A DNA stretch of 59,885 nt from Lachnospiraceae bacterium (GTDB lineage: Bacteria > Bacillota > Clostridia > Lachnospirales > Lachnospiraceae), in contig JAFOVD010000056.1 of NCBI GenBank assembly GCA_017392525.1, forward strand, positions 1 through 59,885. Direction: 5' to 3'. Made by a program: the position numbers and the translations under genes. Shown one piece after another: positions 17,703-26,887 of this stretch. The notes beneath the pieces were generated by a model. That model saw nothing but the letters and a program-made list of their open reading frames with translations. It did no database searches and was not told the origin of the DNA. The stretch's first letter is position 1. Every line of letters starts with the position of its first letter.

Positions 17703-18977
17703 ATGATTCAATTTATTAAGAAACTTGTGAAACAGTACAATTCCGTTAGCCTAATTTTGAGAATTTTTGTGGGCTTGGTAATTGGTACAACATTGGGATT
17801 ATTATTCCCGAAGTTAACCGGACTAGCGATTCTTGGCAATTTGTTTGTTGGAGCGTTGAAAGCAGTCGCACCGGTTTTAGTATTTGTATTAGTTGTCAGT
17901 GCGTTGGCACAGAAATCAAGTAAGATGGACCAAAGATTCGGACTTGTGATTGGTTTGTATTTGATGACTACATTATTAGCATCGGTATGGGCTGTAGTAG
18001 CGAGTTTCTTATTTCCCCAAAAGATTATTTTGGCGGATGCATCTGTAACGGAGGGATCGGTTGCTCCTACAGGTCTTGCCGAAGTTATGTCAAATCTTTT
18101 GGACAAACTGGTAACAAATCCAATTTGTGCAATTATTGATGCAAATTATATTGGAATTTTGTTCTGGGCAATTCTAATCGGGTTAGCATTTAAAAAATCT
18201 GCAAAGAGAGAAACTGTTAATTTTTTAACAGACTGCGCAGAAGCAGTATCTCAGTGTGTACGATGGATTATTAACTTGGCTCCATTTGGAATCTGTGGAT
18301 TAGTCTTTAATACAGTTTCAACAAATGGTGTATCTATTTTTGTAAATTATGGATCTTTGATTTTATTATTGGTAAGCAGCATGTTATTTGTAGCATTGGT
18401 AATTAATCCAATTGTTGTGTTTGCTTTATTAAGAAGAAATCCGTATCCATTGATTTTTAGATGTTTACGTGAATCTGGATTAACAGCATTTTTCACAAGA
18501 TCATCTGCAGCGAATATTCCGGTTAATATGTCGACTTGTGAAAAACTTGGTTTAGATAAGGATATGTATTCTGTGTCTATTCCATTAGGTGCGACAATCA
18601 ATATGGATGGAGCTGCAATCACAATTGCGATTATGACATTGGCAACAGCTAATACTATGGGAATCAGCGTTAGTTTCCCTACAGCATTGGTTTTGAGTTT
18701 TCTTGCAACAATTTCAGCATGTGGAGCATCCGGTGTTGCAGGTGGATCATTGCTTCTTATTCCAATGGCTTGTTCATTGTTTGGAATCAGTAATGACATT
18801 GCAATGCAGACAGTTGCTGTTGGATTCATTATAGGTGTAATTCAAGATTCTGTAGAGACAGCTTTAAATTCAGCCGGTGATGTTTGTTTTGCGGCAACTG
18901 CAGAATATTATGAATGGAAAAAACGTGGCAAAGAGTTGCCATATTTCCTTGGTGGTAATTTGGAATTAGATATTTAA
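17703..18977 (+). CDS. sstT: Serine/threonine:sodium symporter SstT-like (dicarboxylate/amino acid:cation symporter family)
   Basis: A 424-residue membrane protein with the SstT/DAACS fold. Re-entrant loop signature AFFTRSSAANIPVNM (about residue 265) is the serine-rich motif, and helix 7 has GATINMDGAAITIA. The C-terminal half contains SACGASGVAGGSLLL, the second hairpin loop. The family takes up serine and threonine with sodium. A GGAGAAAG site precedes the start and a terminator follows. Confidence 0.92.
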   Translation: MIQFIKKLVKQYNSVSLILRIFVGLVIGTTLGLLFPKLTGLAILGNLFVGALKAVAPVLVFVLVVSALAQKSSKMDQRFGLVIGLYLMTTLLASVWAVVASFLFPQKIILADASVTEGSVAPTGLAEVMSNLLDKLVTNPICAIIDANYIGILFWAILIGLAFKKSAKRETVNFLTDCAEAVSQCVRWIINLAPFGICGLVFNTVSTNGVSIFVNYGSLILLLVSSMLFVALVINPIVVFALLRRNPYPLIFRCLRESGLTAFFTRSSAANIPVNMSTCEKLGLDKDMYSVSIPLGATINMDGAAITIAIMTLATANTMGISVSFPTALVLSFLATISACGASGVAGGSLLLIPMACSLFGISNDIAMQTVAVGFIIGVIQDSVETALNSAGDVCFAATAEYYEWKKRGKELPYFLGGNLELDI

Positions 18978-19009
18978 AATATTACTTATAGTTTTATATG
19001 ATAATGAGG

Positions 19010-19047
19010 AATGACCCAGAATAAATATGTTCTGGGTCATTTTATAT
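19010..19047 (+). terminator. Terminator after the SstT-like gene
   Basis: AATGACCCAGAA (19010-19021) and TTCTGGGTCATT (19030-19041) form a perfect 12-base stem followed by TTTATAT. Bases 19048-19164 hold nothing else recognisable. Confidence 0.88.
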
Positions 19048-19164
19048 ATACAAAATTTGATTATGAATAAATTAATTATGCGTATATCTGTTCGTAAAAT
19101 TATGATTATGCGAAGTGCATGATATATAGAAAATTATACACCAATACATGAATAAGAGCATTCG

Positions 19165-20493
19165 TCAAATATTCCCTCTTCTCCTGTAAAATGCATAGAG
19201 AACAACAGAACTTAAGATCCATGTGATGGGATATACCCAGTAGGTTAGATAGATGCTGTGTATGAAGTTGGATGCGATGAGTAAGAATAGGATTCGAACA
19301 ACGCACCAGCAAAACAGGAATACAAGCATAGGTACCATTGGTTTTCCGATTCCGCGGAGAACCGCTGCCATAAAGTGTGTAAACGCACAGAGGCAGAAGA
19401 ACCATCCAACAATATGCGCTCTTTCCACACCAAAAACGATAACTGCAGGATTGGAATTAAATAGTGTAACAAGCGGTTCTGCAAAGAAATTCAAAAGCAC
19501 ACCAAGGATCTCTGCGGATAGTAAGGTGCAAAGGGCGCCAAATCGGATGCCTTTTTTCACTCTCTCGTACTCTTTCGCTCCCAGATTCTGACTTACGAAT
19601 GTGGTAATGGCCATTGCAAAACTTGTGATTGGGATAAAGATAAAGCCTTCCACCTTGATATAGGCACCGATTCCAGCCATGGCATATTTCCCAAAAGAAT
19701 TGATATAGGACTGAATCACGACGTTGGAAAAAGCCATAATGGAGTTTTGAAGTCCTGATGGCAGGCCGTAGTGTAGTATCATTTCCATCATGTGTCGGTT
19801 GATACGGAGTTTACGGATATCGATGCGGTAATCGCTATCGGTTCTTAGCAGTTGGATAAAGCATAAAATCGCACTTACAAGCTGTGATATCGCCGTTGCA
19901 AATGCTGCTGCTCCTACGCCGAAATGGAAACCGGCAATAAGAATCATATCCAGAGCGATATTGATGATAGATGAAAACATCAGATAATACAGTGGATGCT
20001 TAGAATCGCCCGCGGCCTGGAGAATTCCAACCAGAGTGTTATACATGACAAAGCCGATGGAGCCGGCAAAATAAATCTGGAAATAAGTTATGGATTCCGG
20101 CAATACAGATGCCGGCGTACTCATTAGTCGAAGAACCGTCGGCGCCATCAGAACGCCTACGATAGACATTAGCACGGAAAATAGCAGCCCTAACACAACT
20201 GTGGTATGGACTGCATGTTCTGTGCCTTTCTTATCCTCTGCGCCTATAAATCGTGCGATAACAACACCAGCACCGATTGCAATTCCGTTGAAGAATCCGA
20301 TTACCATAAAAATCAGATTACCGGCAGAACTCACGGCAGCAAGTGCTTCGCTTCCGATGTAATTGCCTACAATCAAGGAATCAATCGCATTGTATAATTG
20401 TTGAAACAGGTTGCCGAGAAACAATGGCAACGCAAATAAAATGATTTTCTTTTGTATTGACCCGGAGGTCATTAACTCGTTTTCTTTATTCAT
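19165..20493 (-). CDS. MATE-family multidrug/cation exporter
   Basis: A 442-residue protein with twelve hydrophobic segments and the MATE pattern FALPLFLGNLFQQLYNAIDS in helix 1 and NYIGSEALAAVSSAGN after it. MATE pumps expel cationic compounds in exchange for sodium or protons. The gene lies 6 bases downstream of the Fur-family regulator and must be cotranscribed, so its expression is probably metal-responsive. Confidence 0.93.
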   Translation of the reverse strand: MNKENELMTSGSIQKKIILFALPLFLGNLFQQLYNAIDSLIVGNYIGSEALAAVSSAGNLIFMVIGFFNGIAIGAGVVIARFIGAEDKKGTEHAVHTTVVLGLLFSVLMSIVGVLMAPTVLRLMSTPASVLPESITYFQIYFAGSIGFVMYNTLVGILQAAGDSKHPLYYLMFSSIINIALDMILIAGFHFGVGAAAFATAISQLVSAILCFIQLLRTDSDYRIDIRKLRINRHMMEMILHYGLPSGLQNSIMAFSNVVIQSYINSFGKYAMAGIGAYIKVEGFIFIPITSFAMAITTFVSQNLGAKEYERVKKGIRFGALCTLLSAEILGVLLNFFAEPLVTLFNSNPAVIVFGVERAHIVGWFFCLCAFTHFMAAVLRGIGKPMVPMLVFLFCWCVVRILFLLIASNFIHSIYLTYWVYPITWILSSVVLYAFYRRRGNI

Positions 20494-20499
20494 GTGAAT

Positions 20500-20925
20500 C
20501 TACTTCTTATTTTGCTCTTTGCATTTACAATCGCAGCAGAGACCACCGAGGGAAGTAATTGTTGGTTCAATTGTAAAACCATACTCCTCTTCTACGTTTC
20601 GAATAAATGCAGCTGCGAACTCACATTCCAAGTGCAAGAGTTTTCCGCATTCGCGACAACGCATATGCATGTGATGATCGCAATGTTGGTGCCCTCCCTT
20701 ATACTGATACACTACGGAGTCACTATCCTGCGGCTTGAATTTGAGTAGTAATCCATCCGCAGACATACGATCAAGACTTCGATAAATGGTTGCTGTATTG
20801 ACATCGAGTCCTTCGGATTTTACGTAATCGATAATTTCTCCGGCAGAGAAGGATTGGTCAACGTGAGCTTTACCAAATTGTTCAATTAATTGACTACCTT
20901 TTGAACGATAGCGTTTTTGTTGCAT
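20500..20925 (-). CDS. Fur-family metalloregulator, probably Zur-like
   Basis: A 141-residue protein with an N-terminal winged helix (TATIYRSLDRMSADGLL) and a C-terminal dimerisation domain. Metal ligands are visible: histidine cluster HQHCDHHMHMRC, the CxxC pair CRECGK (structural zinc) and a second pair CCDC near the C-terminus. The family represses genes when loaded with its metal. Zinc is favoured because its own promoter operator recurs twice at the ZIP transporter promoter (36367-36381 and 36401-36415). It is the first gene of a two-gene operon with the MATE exporter. Confidence 0.88.
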   Translation of the reverse strand: MQQKRYRSKGSQLIEQFGKAHVDQSFSAGEIIDYVKSEGLDVNTATIYRSLDRMSADGLLLKFKPQDSDSVVYQYKGGHQHCDHHMHMRCRECGKLLHLECEFAAAFIRNVEEEYGFTIEPTITSLGGLCCDCKCKEQNKK

Positions 20926-20947
20926 ATGGATACCTCATAAATATAAT

Positions 20948-20962
20948 TGCAATTTAATCGCA
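20948..20962 (-). promoter_or_regulatory. Fur-family operator (7-1-7 palindrome) at the regulator's own start site
   Basis: Minus-strand TGCGATTAAATTGCA: TGCGATT, A, AATTGCA, with one mismatch between arms. It covers the expected transcription start, so autorepression is likely. It shares 13 of 15 bases with the box at 36367-36381. Confidence 0.75.
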
Positions 20963-20968
20963 TTTTGT

Positions 20969-20997
20969 ATTTTATACAATCAGTATAGGTCTGTCAA
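20969..20997 (-). promoter_or_regulatory. Promoter of the Fur-family/MATE operon
   Basis: Minus-strand TTGACA (20997-20992), exact 17-base spacer, TAAAAT (20974-20969). Confidence 0.88.
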
Positions 20998-21003
20998 GCA
21001 AAT

Positions 21004-21042
21004 AGGCCGAAAGAACCGCGTAGATACGGGCTCTTTCGGCCT
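21004..21042 (-). terminator. Hairpin ending the MacAB-like operon
   Basis: AGGCCGAAAGA (21004-21014) pairs perfectly with TCTTTCGGCCT (21032-21042). On the minus strand it follows the permease gene; the T tract after it is weak. Confidence 0.7.
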
Positions 21043-21069
21043 TAAAAAGGGTATATAGGACTTTAAGGG

Positions 21070-22302
21070 TTATTCATATCTTAGCGCATCGATTGGGTTC
21101 ATCTTGGCAGCTTTCCTAGCTGGAGCATATCCGAAGAATAGACCTACGGCCATTGAGAAACCAACGGATCCAAGAACACTTGCGATGGAGATGGAGCCGG
21201 CATATCCGATTGCGGATGCCGCCACTAAACCAAGTGATACACCAATTATGACACCGATAATTCCACCAAATAGGCAGAGAATAATGGCTTCTGTTACAAA
21301 TTGTAATAGAATCTGGTAGTTTTCAGCTCCAAGAGCCTTTCTGGTACCAATTTCACGCGTTCTTTCTGTAATAGAAACGGTCATGATATTCATAACTCCG
21401 ATACCACCTACAAGGAGGGCTATACCTGCAATCATAGCGATGGCAATCGTTATGGTTCCCAGCATCTTAGAGGCTTCTTCAATATAGGATTGCATAGAAT
21501 CAGCATATAATGTAACACCCTCTTCTATTTTAATCTGCTTCTTAATCAGGGTTTTAATATCCTTTGCCAGTGCTGCGGAATCACTACCATCTTTTGCAAC
21601 GACGGTAAATCCATAGATATCACTGTTATGAAGCTGATTCTCGGCTGCTTTTATCGGAATAAAGAAAGTAGTTGATTTCTTTGTCCCAAGAGTGCCGGTA
21701 TTTTCAAACTTATACGCTCCGACAATGGTGTAGTTTGTATAATTATTGTCCACGTTGATTTCAACAGATTCTCCCATGGCATCCTCAACGGATCCGAAGA
21801 TAGCTTCTGCAAATACATCGGATACAATGGCTACATTAGATCCGGATTCATAAGTGGAGGAAGAAAATGTGGAGCCTTTGATAATCGAAATATTATTGGC
21901 CTTGAAATAGCCGGGATTTACGCCGTCCACAGTAACGGAGGTTGTCTTGGAATCACTGGAAACCTGGCTACGGCTGGTTCCGCTTCCCACCTGGGATTCC
22001 ATACCAATTGCCTTGATACGGTTTCCATAGGCTTTTACAATTGACTGCATGTTTTCTTCAGAAAAGGTGGGCAAAGTAACAGAATCATCACTCGCACTAT
22101 AGACACCTACCATGATATTATTTGCACCCATAGAAGACATGGACTCCTGCTCTGCTTTGGTAAGAGAGTTACCAACTGTCATAATAGCAATGACTGAGCT
22201 GATACCGATAATGATACCAAGCATAGTCAGGAAAGAACGCATCTTATTTGCTTTGATACTTGCTATCGCAAGTTTTAAATTTTCTAAAATCACCTGAGAC
22301 AC
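21070..22302 (-). CDS. MacB-like ABC exporter permease
   Basis: A 410-residue protein with the MacB/FtsX layout: helix 1 (FLTMLGIIIGISSVIAIMTV, residues ~24-43), a large extracytoplasmic domain to about residue 280, then three helices. The segment VGGIGVMNIMTVSITERTRE and the C-terminal PARKAAKMNPIDALRYE are family signatures. It transmits force rather than forming a channel, working with the ATPase and the MacA-like adaptor encoded upstream. Typical cargo are peptides or antimicrobials; not evident here. Confidence 0.92.
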   Translation of the reverse strand: MSQVILENLKLAIASIKANKMRSFLTMLGIIIGISSVIAIMTVGNSLTKAEQESMSSMGANNIMVGVYSASDDSVTLPTFSEENMQSIVKAYGNRIKAIGMESQVGSGTSRSQVSSDSKTTSVTVDGVNPGYFKANNISIIKGSTFSSSTYESGSNVAIVSDVFAEAIFGSVEDAMGESVEINVDNNYTNYTIVGAYKFENTGTLGTKKSTTFFIPIKAAENQLHNSDIYGFTVVAKDGSDSAALAKDIKTLIKKQIKIEEGVTLYADSMQSYIEEASKMLGTITIAIAMIAGIALLVGGIGVMNIMTVSITERTREIGTRKALGAENYQILLQFVTEAIILCLFGGIIGVIIGVSLGLVAASAIGYAGSISIASVLGSVGFSMAVGLFFGYAPARKAAKMNPIDALRYE

Positions 22303-22305
22303 CTC

Positions 22306-23016
22306 CTACGCCGGTACGATTTCGCCATCCTTTATGTGGATGATGCGATTTGTTTCTGCTGCTAATTCATTAGAATGTGTAATCAGAATGATGGTTTTAT
22401 GTTCTTCCTCATGTAGTCTATGGAAGATATCCATAACCAGATGGCCTGTCTTGGAATCAAGGGCACCGGTTGGCTCATCCGCGAGGATTACATCAGGGTC
22501 ATTGGCCATGGCACGTGCGATAGCAACCCTCTGTTTCTGCCCACCGGACAGCTCATCCGGAGTGTGATCCATTCGTTCTTGCATACCTACCATTTCCAGT
22601 AGTTGGATGGCACGCTCTTTTCTTGCACGGGGAGACATTCCGGCATAAAGCATAGGCAGCTCAACATTGGAAATACCATTCGTTCTGGCAATCAGATTGT
22701 AATTCTGAAATACGAATCCGATGGATTTATTACGTATATGAGCTAGAGCCTTGTCAGGGGCAGCGTTCATATTTTCACCGTTCATGAAATAAGAACCCTT
22801 GGTTGGTCGGTCTAAAAGTCCAAGAATATTCATCAGTGTACTTTTACCAGAGCCGGACTGCCCTACGATGGAGACGAACTCGCCTCGCTGAATCTCTAAA
22901 TTGATACCATGGAGGATTTCAAGCTCATTTTCTGTACCCGGATAGTATGTTTTCACAATATTTTCAGCATGAATCACAGGTGGTTCAAACTGAGTTTTTC
23001 CATTAATTATCTGCAT
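22306..23016 (-). CDS. MacB-like ABC exporter ATPase
   Basis: A 236-residue LolD/MacB-class ATPase: Walker A GQSGSGKST, Q-loop FVFQNYNLI, signature LSGGQKQR, Walker B VILADEPTGALD and H-loop ITHSNELA. It lies three bases upstream of the permease and 26 bases downstream of the adaptor gene, so all three form one operon. Confidence 0.93.
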   Translation of the reverse strand: MQIINGKTQFEPPVIHAENIVKTYYPGTENELEILHGINLEIQRGEFVSIVGQSGSGKSTLMNILGLLDRPTKGSYFMNGENMNAAPDKALAHIRNKSIGFVFQNYNLIARTNGISNVELPMLYAGMSPRARKERAIQLLEMVGMQERMDHTPDELSGGQKQRVAIARAMANDPDVILADEPTGALDSKTGHLVMDIFHRLHEEEHKTIILITHSNELAAETNRIIHIKDGEIVPA

Positions 23017-23042
23017 AATTTACCTCTCATTTCCGGAGTTGA

Positions 23043-24566
23043 TTAGAATGAGCCTGAGAGGAGATCTTCATCTTCATCATCAGAACTACTTGTAATCATT
23101 ATAATCTCATCTCCAGCCTTTAAGTCGACGGAAGAGATTTCTGTATAGTAATCATTGGAAATGCCAACGCTGACAGGAATTTCCTTTTCCTTACCCTTCT
23201 TTAAGACAGTTACATAGCTTTTATCATCTTTTGTTGTAATGTCTGCAGAAGGTACAACCAGTACATTTTCAGCAGATGCAAGTACGAAGTTCATTTTTGC
23301 TGTCATTCCGAGACGCAGATCTGAATTGAATTCGTCCAGTGTTACATCTACACGATAAGTTGCACGTGTGGTTGATACAGCACCTGTACCGTCTGAAGAC
23401 CCGGAGGCTGAAGAGGAATTATCGGAGGAAGATCCGGAGTTCTTGGTTGCTGTTGGGGATACAAATGTAACAACACCTGTAAGCTTCTTATCGCCGGTTG
23501 CTTCTGTTTTGATGTAAACCTTCATGCCAGTCTGAATCTGGGAAATAACGGATTCATCAACATTGGCAGATGCTACAAGATTATCTGTATTGGAAATAAC
23601 AACTCCGCCGGTTCCGTTATAACTCTGTCCAACAGCCACATTTACATTGGTTACTGTTCCATCCATGCTGGCTTTTACTTCTTTTTTGGCTAATTCTTCC
23701 TGATCTTTGGCAATTGCCTGATTTGTAGTCAAATTAGATGTAGATGCAGAATTTTTCGCGCTGTTTACAGCATCTTGAGATGAAGCAATACTGCTGCTAC
23801 CTGAGGCCTGAGTCGAGGACTGATCTGACTGTGCAGAATTCAGGGTTCTCTGTGCAGTAGTAAGGTTGGTCTGTGCTGTGGCAACAGCTTCTTCTGCTGC
23901 CTGACGGTTGGACACTGCTGTATCATATTCAGCCTTGAGGGTAGACTGCATATCAGCGTTTGCGTTATTATATGCAGCTAACGCATTTGCTTCTGCTGTT
24001 TGAGCAGCCGCAAGTGTATTATTTGCATTTGTTAATGCAGTATTTGCTGCATCTACATCGGATTGAGCATTTGCCACATCTGTAGTGGCTTTTGAATTTG
24101 CAGCGTTTGCAGCGTTAACTGCTTCTGAAACCTGACGATTTGCTGCAGAAATTGAGGCCTGATCAGAGCTGTTCTGAGCAGCTGCTGTGGCGTTCTGAGT
24201 TGCGAGGTCTGATTCAACAGAACTCATATCTAATGTATAGAGAACATCGCCTGCGTGTACGGTATCGCCAACTTTTACATTGACAGATTCCACCGGGTAG
24301 CTGGCAGTTACGCCGGCATTCTCTGTGGAAGTGTTTGCACTTGTAATGGTTCCGGTTACGCTACTGGTCTTCTCTAATAAATCTCTTTTTTCAACGGTAT
24401 CTGTTGTTGCAGCAGAATTCTCTGAATCACTGCTTGCCTGGGATGAAGAGTTTAATTTCACCGCAGCGCCGCCGATTACGATGACGGCGATTAATCCGAG
24501 GGTGATGCCTCGTTTTTTATTTTCTTTTAATTTTTGAAGTAGTTTTAATCTGTTCTTTTTCTTCAT
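23043..24566 (-). CDS. MacA/HlyD-like membrane fusion adaptor
   Basis: A 507-residue protein with a short cytoplasmic basic N-terminus, one membrane helix (about residues 17-33), a biotinyl-lipoyl half near VNVKVGDTVHAGDVLYT, a long Ala/Asn/Thr/Gln-rich coiled coil (about residues 125-290), a second lipoyl half (VNVAVGQSYNG), a beta-barrel and a C-terminal membrane-proximal domain. The ending SSSDDEDEDLLSGSF is acidic. It docks to the MacB-like permease outside the membrane. The gene diverges from a two-component system that probably controls it. Confidence 0.9.
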   Translation of the reverse strand: MKKKNRLKLLQKLKENKKRGITLGLIAVIVIGGAAVKLNSSSQASSDSENSAATTDTVEKRDLLEKTSSVTGTITSANTSTENAGVTASYPVESVNVKVGDTVHAGDVLYTLDMSSVESDLATQNATAAAQNSSDQASISAANRQVSEAVNAANAANSKATTDVANAQSDVDAANTALTNANNTLAAAQTAEANALAAYNNANADMQSTLKAEYDTAVSNRQAAEEAVATAQTNLTTAQRTLNSAQSDQSSTQASGSSSIASSQDAVNSAKNSASTSNLTTNQAIAKDQEELAKKEVKASMDGTVTNVNVAVGQSYNGTGGVVISNTDNLVASANVDESVISQIQTGMKVYIKTEATGDKKLTGVVTFVSPTATKNSGSSSDNSSSASGSSDGTGAVSTTRATYRVDVTLDEFNSDLRLGMTAKMNFVLASAENVLVVPSADITTKDDKSYVTVLKKGKEKEIPVSVGISNDYYTEISSVDLKAGDEIIMITSSSDDEDEDLLSGSF

Positions 24567-24608
24567 ATATGTTCTCCTTTATATTGGGTACTCTGTTCAT
24601 AATACTTA

Positions 24609-24662
24609 TCTTAAGAAATAAATCTAAAGCAGACTCTTAAGGGTTTCTAAAGAAATCTTAAG
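24609..24662. promoter_or_regulatory. Three TCTTAAG boxes between efflux operon and two-component system
   Basis: TCTTAAG occurs at 24609-24615, 24635-24641 and 24656-24662, start to start 26 and 21 bases apart, in the divergent intergenic region. Boxes spaced about two helical turns suit an OmpR-type regulator; the encoded response regulator next door is the natural candidate. Binding is inferred. Confidence 0.55.
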
Positions 24663-24695
24663 AAAAAACCAGAATAGGGTTTTTTCTAATCGGCG

Positions 24696-24704
24696 TGATA
24701 TAAT
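24696..24704 (+). promoter_or_regulatory. Extended -10 promoter of the response regulator gene
   Basis: TGATATAAT at 24696-24704 (TGn-TATAAT). No -35 match at 17 bases, which suits an activator-dependent or extended -10 promoter; the third TCTTAAG box ends about 13 bases upstream of where a -35 would lie. Confidence 0.65.
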
Positions 24705-24746
24705 GTACATGTTTCAATTAGAAAAATGATTAGAACGGGAGCACGA

Positions 24747-25478
24747 ATGAGTCAAACGAAAATACTAATAGTTGATGATAATGAAGAAATCCGTAATGTC
24801 CTTCGTATTTTATTACAGAGTGAAGGATACGAAGTTATAGAGGCAATTGATGGCAATGAGGCAATAAGTAAGATAGACAGTAGTTTCGATTTATGTATTC
24901 TGGATGTTATGATGCCCGGAATGTCAGGCTATCAAGTGTGTGAGGAGATTCGTAAGGACTACAATCTCCCGATTCTTTTTTTAACAGCAAAATCTGCAGA
25001 TGCGGATAAGTCACTGGGGTTATTGATTGGTGGCGATGATTATCTGGTAAAGCCGTTTTCCCATGCGGAATTAACAGCACGTGTAAAATCCCTGCTTCGG
25101 CGCTTTTATGTCTATAGGGGCAAGGAACATGTACAGCACGATGAAGCTTATGTTACGGATTTTATGAAAGTTAATAAGGAAATGAATGAGGTCGTTATCC
25201 TGGATGATTCCCTGGAAGGTCACAAAAACGCCAATGGGGAAACCGCAGTGGAACTTTCACAAAAGGAATATGAGATTTTACGTCTGTTAATCTCTCATCC
25301 GGGACGGGTTTTCAGTGCGCAGATTATCTATGAGACCATTTGGGAAGAACCATATTTATATAGTTCCAATGCTACAATTATGGTTCATATTAGAAATCTT
25401 AGAACCAAGATTGAGGCAGATCCGAAAAATCCGCGTCATATTCTTACCGTTTGGGGCAAGGGTTATAAATACATCTAA
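24747..25478 (+). CDS. OmpR/PhoB-family response regulator
   Basis: A 243-residue two-domain regulator. The receiver has the acidic pair (VDDNEE), phospho-acceptor Asp in CILDVMMPGMSG, Thr in FLTAKS and Lys in LVKPFSHAEL. The C-terminal winged helix includes ELSQKEYEILRLLISHPGRV and a recognition helix with IMVHIRNLRTKIE. A linker of about 45 residues between domains is longer than usual. The start at 24747 has GGGAG at 24737-24741; an ATG at 24726 is also in frame. It is cotranscribed with the kinase and probably controls the divergent MacAB-like operon. Confidence 0.93.
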   Translation: MSQTKILIVDDNEEIRNVLRILLQSEGYEVIEAIDGNEAISKIDSSFDLCILDVMMPGMSGYQVCEEIRKDYNLPILFLTAKSADADKSLGLLIGGDDYLVKPFSHAELTARVKSLLRRFYVYRGKEHVQHDEAYVTDFMKVNKEMNEVVILDDSLEGHKNANGETAVELSQKEYEILRLLISHPGRVFSAQIIYETIWEEPYLYSSNATIMVHIRNLRTKIEADPKNPRHILTVWGKGYKYI

Positions 25479-25490
25479 GGCAGGATTTAT

Positions 25491-26855
25491 ATGAAATCTA
25501 TAAAAAAGTTTATAAAAAAGCATAATCCACTTCGAAAATCTCTTTATATTGAACTTTTTACAGCGGTTTTGGTTTCTGCTGTAACAGCACTACTGATTAA
25601 TGTCATAATGATTGCAATAACTTTTGCATTTATCGATTCCAACTGGTTCTATAAAAAGGTTGTCGCACCGGTGCTGGATGAGAAAAGCGAAGCCCTTCAG
25701 GAGTATGTGCTGGATAACAATCTTACTACTGAGAATACCAAGTCTCTGGACGTCTGGTTTAAACTTCAGGGACCGGAGCATATTGGTATTTATATTGAAA
25801 ATGAGAATAAGTCCGATCTTATCTATGAGCATAGTTTTGCAAAATTATATGATGATATGCAGTTTAATCAGACGGTTGTAATTGATAATGTAGATGAGTA
25901 TATAGAAGAATTCACTTTGTGTTTTGCGGATGAAACCACTCATGCATATATGATTTCCGACTCGGTTACGGTGTTCCTGAAGAGTGCGTTCTTCATTATT
26001 GACTGGTTAACATTTGGTACATTTATTCTGGTGTTTGTTTTGATTATCCGTCGTAAGATTAAGTACATTAAGCGAATTACAGATGCCATCTATGTATTGG
26101 AAAATGATAACCTGGATTATGAAATCCCAGAGGAAGGCTGCGATGAGATTACTTCTGTGGCAAAGAGTCTGAATCATATGAGAGTGACTTTGTCGAAGCA
26201 GATGGAGTCTGAGAAACAGGCAATTCAGGCGAATAACTCTCTCGTTACTGCCCTTTCTCATGATCTTCGAACACCTCTTACAACTCAGCTTGGCTATCTG
26301 GAGATTTTGAAGGAACACCACTATTCGTCTGAGGAGGAATTGCAGGAGTATCTGGATAAGGTGCTGGAGAATGGAAAACAGATTAAAATGCTGTCAGATC
26401 GTCTGTTTGAGTACTTCCTGGCATTTGATAGAAATACAGAGTCTCTACAGCAGAGAGAACGAGCGGATGCACTTGAATTATTTCTGCAGTTAATAACAGA
26501 GCATACGATGTATCTTGAGGAACAGGGATTTACATTCCTGTTGGATGAACCGGAAGAACAGTTTTTTATTGAAGTGAATCCGGAAGACTGTATGAGAATC
26601 TTTAATAATGTGTTCTCAAATATTGAGAAATATGCAGATAAGGCGGAACGGGTAATTATCCGAATTAAACGAAATACAGACAATTGCGAAGTGATTATTT
26701 CCAATCGGATTAATCAGAAACCAAAACAGAATGAAAGTGCCAAGGTAGGACTGGAGTCACTTCGTGCGCTGATGAGACGTCAGGGAGGACAATTCCAGGT
26801 GGAACGTAATAATATTGGATTCCGCGTTACATTAACATTTCCAATTTATAAATAA
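25491..26855 (+). CDS. Sensor histidine kinase
   Basis: A 454-residue membrane kinase: helix 1 at about residues 20-45, an extracytoplasmic sensor of about 115 residues, helix 2 (FFIIDWLTFGTFILVFVLII), a HAMP linker, the phospho-acceptor helix ALSHDLRTPLTTQLGYLE and a C-terminal ATPase domain with N-box NNVFSNIEKYA. The G boxes are short. It faces the MacAB-like exporter, a layout common for antimicrobial-peptide sensing in Firmicutes, though the ligand is not evident. Confidence 0.9.
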   Translation: MKSIKKFIKKHNPLRKSLYIELFTAVLVSAVTALLINVIMIAITFAFIDSNWFYKKVVAPVLDEKSEALQEYVLDNNLTTENTKSLDVWFKLQGPEHIGIYIENENKSDLIYEHSFAKLYDDMQFNQTVVIDNVDEYIEEFTLCFADETTHAYMISDSVTVFLKSAFFIIDWLTFGTFILVFVLIIRRKIKYIKRITDAIYVLENDNLDYEIPEEGCDEITSVAKSLNHMRVTLSKQMESEKQAIQANNSLVTALSHDLRTPLTTQLGYLEILKEHHYSSEEELQEYLDKVLENGKQIKMLSDRLFEYFLAFDRNTESLQQRERADALELFLQLITEHTMYLEEQGFTFLLDEPEEQFFIEVNPEDCMRIFNNVFSNIEKYADKAERVIIRIKRNTDNCEVIISNRINQKPKQNESAKVGLESLRALMRRQGGQFQVERNNIGFRVTLTFPIYK

Positions 26856-26887
26856 AAAAGTGCTCACCCTAAGGTGAGCACTTTTTT
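26854..26887. terminator. Bidirectional terminator between kinase and TSCPD gene
   Basis: AAAAAAGTGCTCACC, a four-base loop, and GGTGAGCACTTTTTT: a perfect stem with A and T runs on both sides, serving both converging units. It overlaps both stop codons. Confidence 0.93.
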
